Origin: Verrucomicrobiales bacterium
GTDB lineage: Bacteria; Verrucomicrobiota; Verrucomicrobiia; Verrucomicrobiales; Akkermansiaceae
Reading direction: 5' to 3'
Length of the DNA: 6,621 bases
NCBI GenBank assembly: GCA_003483645.1
Contig: DMYM01000337.1
Location: 1 to 6,621, forward strand
Within the stretch, counting starts at the first letter, position 1. The number at the start of each line of letters is the position of its first letter. Below the pieces are notes generated by a model that worked only from the letters and a program-made list of their open reading frames with translations, had not been told where the DNA came from and did no database searches. The translations under genes were made by a program, and so were the position numbers. This document shows, piece by piece, positions 5,991 to 6,621 of the stretch.

Positions 5991-6007
5991 TTGAGACTTA
6001 TTCTCAA
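5991..6007. promoter_or_regulatory. Fur-box-like palindrome upstream of the Bfd-like gene
   Basis: TTGAGACTTATTCTCAA is a 17-bp inverted repeat with 7 of 8 arm positions paired around a central T. Its inner 15 bp fit the Fur 7-1-7 consensus TGATAAT-n-ATTATCA at 11 of 14 arm positions. It is 73 bp upstream of the ATG at 5918 and overlaps or adjoins both candidate promoters. Control of a bfd-type gene by the iron repressor Fur is well known in other bacteria, so site and gene support each other. Fur binding here is inferred. Confidence 0.62.
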
Positions 6008-6009
6008 GG

Positions 6010-6038
6010 AAAAAGCCAGCCCTACTTGTCGTCCGGCC
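6010..6038 (-). terminator. Likely intrinsic terminator of the PEP-CTERM gene
   Basis: On the minus strand the arm GGCCGG (6038-6033) can pair with CTGGCT (6019-6014) as a 6-bp stem with two G-U pairs and a 13-nt loop, followed directly by a T run (6014-6010). It begins 11 bp after the stop codon at 6049 and lies just before the Fur-box-like site, so it would separate the two genes. The stem is modest. Confidence 0.45.
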
Positions 6039-6048
6039 ACCTGACCTC

Positions 6049-6621
6049 TCACCTCCGACGTCTTCCCCCGACGATCAGGAGGGCGGCACAGCCAACAAGC
6101 CCACCCACGGGGGGTTCCGGCACAACCTGAATGGAGAGGGAATACTCGACCACGGTCGGGTTCGTCTCCTGCAGCCAGAACGCGTGCGGGCCCGCGCCCA
6201 GGGAATCCTGGCCCAGATCAGGCAGGAGGTTCAGGGCCCCCTCAAAAAACAGGGTCCAGGCATCGATGTCATCGAACCCTTGCCCTGCGAAATCAGACCC
6301 GGAGCGATACCCTAGAAAAGATCCCCCTCCCGGGTTTCCGTTAACGAAGGAATAGGTCTGTACCGAAATCGAGACAATCTCCAGCCCGTCTGGAACCATG
6401 AGGGACAGGTAGTCCGCATCATCTCCGTCCGTTGCTCCGGTATTGCCGTTATTCCCGATACTGCCCGAGAAGGTATTTTCCCCGGGGGCCACCACGAGAG
6501 CCTGCGGCGAATTAAAATCTCCCGGCAAATCGCCATCCACCCCTTCGTTCCAGAGGATTGCCCCCTTCACGGATGGCGATCCAATCATGCAGAGGGAAAG
6601 GCCCAAGGTTGCGGGGGCGAG
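6049..6621 (-). CDS. PEP-CTERM sorting-domain protein, 5' end cut by window edge
   Basis: The frame is open to the right edge (190 codons before the stop), so the start codon lies outside the window. The first visible residues (LAPATLGLSLCMIG, then SPSVKGA) look like the end of a signal peptide. The body is acidic and rich in Gly, Asn and Asp (GNNGNTGATDGDDADYLSL), beta-rich, with no recognised catalytic motif. The C-terminus is a full PEP-CTERM signal: VPEP at 6123-6112, then a hydrophobic helix (GGLVGCAALLIVGG) and the basic end RRRR. In this system an exosortase cuts the tail and delivers the protein to the outer surface or an exopolysaccharide matrix. With about 190 visible residues it is a small single-domain member. 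Neither exosortase nor polysaccharide genes are in the window, as is usual for scattered PEP-CTERM targets. The sorting signal is certain; the function is unknown. Confidence 0.88.
   Translation of the reverse strand, partial: LAPATLGLSLCMIGSPSVKGAILWNEGVDGDLPGDFNSPQALVVAPGENTFSGSIGNNGNTGATDGDDADYLSLMVPDGLEIVSISVQTYSFVNGNPGGGSFLGYRSGSDFAGQGFDDIDAWTLFFEGALNLLPDLGQDSLGAGPHAFWLQETNPTVVEYSLSIQVVPEPPVGGLVGCAALLIVGGRRRR

Overview
The window looks like chromosomal DNA from a verrucomicrobial bacterium (Verrucomicrobiota, probably the Verrucomicrobiales side). This is inferred from the gene content: a pilin-like PilX/'Verru_Chthon cassette A'-type protein, a PEP-CTERM surface protein ending in RRRR, and a group of exported DUF1080, ThuA-like and family 10 pectate lyase proteins. 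The DNA is GC-rich except for an AT-rich promoter patch near 5900-6010. I see no insertion sequences, tRNA or rRNA genes, CRISPR arrays or phage genes.

Left part (1-1790): a long pilin-like gene on the minus strand starts near 887 and runs off the left edge. A control region of about 190 bp (888-1076) separates it from a divergent plus-strand gene for a 237-residue exported protein of unknown function. That region carries a perfect 7-5-7 inverted repeat directly beside a consensus -35 hexamer for the pilin-like gene.

Middle (1859-5431): a plus-strand ThuA-like gene (1859-2578) meets, tail to tail with only 11 bp between stops, a three-gene minus-strand set: exported alpha/beta-hydrolase (5431-4631), DUF1080 / 3-keto-glycoside hydrolase-like protein (4584-3778) and PL10 pectate lyase (3717-2590). 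The gaps in the set are 46 and 60 bp, so it is probably one operon. All four proteins carry signal peptides. They plausibly form a small exported carbohydrate-breakdown locus: the lyase cuts polygalacturonate, the hydrolase may remove ester groups, and the DUF1080 and ThuA proteins belong to families linked to 3-keto-sugar chemistry. No oxidoreductase that would make 3-keto-sugars, no transporter and no regulator lies in the window.

Right part (5622-6621): a Bfd-like [2Fe-2S] protein with an unusual cysteine-rich tail sits behind a strong Fur-box-like palindrome (5991-6007), suggesting iron control. Upstream of it a PEP-CTERM protein gene enters from the right edge on the same strand and ends at 6049. 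It is followed by a likely intrinsic terminator that would insulate the iron-controlled gene.

The best candidates for something not already described are the Cys-rich Bfd variant with its Fur-box-like promoter, the palindrome in the pilin-like promoter, and the unassigned secreted protein divergent from it. Nothing here is clearly a new multi-gene system.
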